DNA from: Ruminococcus sp.
GTDB taxonomy: Bacteria; Bacillota_A; Clostridia; Oscillospirales; Ruminococcaceae
NCBI GenBank assembly: GCA_017418765.1
Contig: JAFOMV010000250.1
Span: 1-7,783 of the forward strand
Length of the DNA: 7,783 nt
Direction: 5' to 3'
Both the position numbers and the translations under genes were made by a program. The notes beneath the pieces are model-generated. The model was not told where the DNA came from. It made no database searches and saw only the letters and a list, made by a program, of their open reading frames with translations. Of the stretch, positions 7,421 through 7,783 are shown piece by piece; the stretch's first letter is position 1; each line of letters opens with the position of its first letter.

Positions 7421-7486
7421 GAGGGCACCATTCATGTAATTCATGGTCGGTCATGAAGATACAAATGAAAGAATGGCGCCCTTTTT
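7421..7486 (+). terminator. Branched intrinsic terminator after the kinase gene
   Basis: GGGCACCATTC (7423-7433) pairs with GAATGGCGCCC (7471-7481) over 11 positions with one A/C mismatch, extended by one A-T and one G-U pair at the base, and is followed by TTTTT (7482-7486). The 37-base interior contains a second hairpin, TTCATG (7440-7445) with CATGAA (7452-7457) around a 6-base loop. It starts 43 bases after the kinase stop and should end the two-component transcript. Confidence 0.82.
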
Positions 7487-7513
7487 GCTGAACATGAATA
7501 TCCTTATCTTAAA

Positions 7514-7685
7514 GGCAACACCGCACAAAGCCCGCCTGACGGCTTTGCACTGAATCTGCTTACATATTTTCCGTCATCTTGCACAGAAATCCCTTGACAT
7601 ACGTCAGTATGCCTGCGAAATATCTATACAATCTGACGAAAAATCTGTCGGCGCATATTCATCACAAGTTTTGTGCGGTGTTGCC
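7514..7685. repeat. MITE-like non-coding element with 16-bp terminal inverted repeats
   Basis: GGCAACACCGCACAAA (7514-7529) is an exact reverse complement of 7670-7685, so the two ends form perfect 16-bp inverted repeats. TAAA at 7510-7513 and again at 7686-7689 flanks the element and could be a 4-bp target duplication; its first base also extends the inverted repeat by one pair. The interior has further small inversions: AAAGCC/GGCTTT (7527-7532/7541-7546), CATAC/GTATG (7598-7602/7607-7611) and CGTCAG/CTGACG (7602-7607/7633-7638). No transposase is encoded and no plausible protein is seen inside. The structure suits a miniature inverted-repeat transposable element moved by a transposase elsewhere; copy number cannot be judged from this window. 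Confidence 0.7.
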
Positions 7686-7751
7686 TAAAGTCTATGTTGT
7701 TTTGATAAATATGAATTTTTATATCTTAAGGAATTCTTTAACATTATGTTT

Positions 7752-7783
7752 TATAATAGAAGCATAGAAACAAACAGGAGGTA
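7752..7783 (+). promoter_or_regulatory. Promoter -10 box and ribosome binding site of a gene starting beyond the window
   Basis: A consensus TATAAT (7752-7757) is followed by a short leader and AGGAGGT (7776-7782) at the edge of the window, so a + strand gene almost certainly starts a few bases beyond. A matching -35 box is not clear: about 17 bases upstream lies AGGAAT, a poor match, so an activator could be involved. The stretch 7690-7751 is AT-rich and shows nothing else. Confidence 0.6.

Noticed and set aside
7594..7626. TTGACA inside the MITE-like element as a -35 box
   Set aside because: No acceptable -10 box lies 16-18 bases downstream; the nearest candidate, TATCTA, is 21 bases away.
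7579..7767. 62-codon plus-strand open frame across the MITE-like element
   Set aside because: It crosses the element's right inverted repeat and the following promoter, has no ribosome site, and its product looks like translated non-coding DNA.
1..7783. CRISPR arrays, tRNA or rRNA genes, toxin-antitoxin pairs
   Set aside because: No regularly spaced repeats, no cloverleaf or rRNA-like sequence and no small paired toxin-antitoxin genes were seen.

Overview
The window reads as a Gram-positive, probably Firmicutes/Clostridia chromosome. A Ruminococcus-like gut anaerobe is my best guess, from memory of protein style rather than a search. The signs are AGGAGG-type ribosome binding sites before most genes, consensus sigma-A promoter elements, AT-leaning sequence, and B. 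subtilis-like protein families. All seven complete genes and one partial gene lie on the + strand.

Layout. (1) 1-799: the 3' part of a pyridoxamine-phosphate-oxidase-like flavoprotein gene, overlapped by a GNAT acetyltransferase gene. (2) 817-5710: a tight four-gene operon behind a near-perfect sigma-A promoter (TTGACA-17-TACAAT). It encodes a rhomboid intramembrane serine protease, an 801-residue YceG-type protein, a TelA/YceH toxic-anion-resistance protein and a TerD calcium-binding stress protein. It ends at an 18-bp hairpin. (3) 5805-7377: a two-component system, an OmpR-type regulator and a short histidine kinase with no extracellular sensor domain, ended by a branched terminator with a T-run. 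(4) 7514-7685: a non-coding 172-bp element with perfect 16-bp terminal inverted repeats and a possible TAAA target duplication (MITE-like). (5) 7690-7783: the promoter region and ribosome binding site of a gene that starts beyond the window.

The core is a compact 'Ter' stress module. YceG, TelA and TerD occur together in B. subtilis (yceC-I), where the locus belongs to cell-envelope and general stress regulons. Two things stand out. The membrane component expected here (TerC) is absent, and a rhomboid protease is the first gene of the operon. The YceG-like protein also appears to be built from three copies of a two-part unit (A-B), with matching motifs and nearly constant A-to-B spacing of 106-110 residues. 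A working model is an envelope-stress module in which cytosolic TerD/TelA/YceG act with a membrane protease. The adjacent two-component system may or may not control it; nothing in the sequence proves this.
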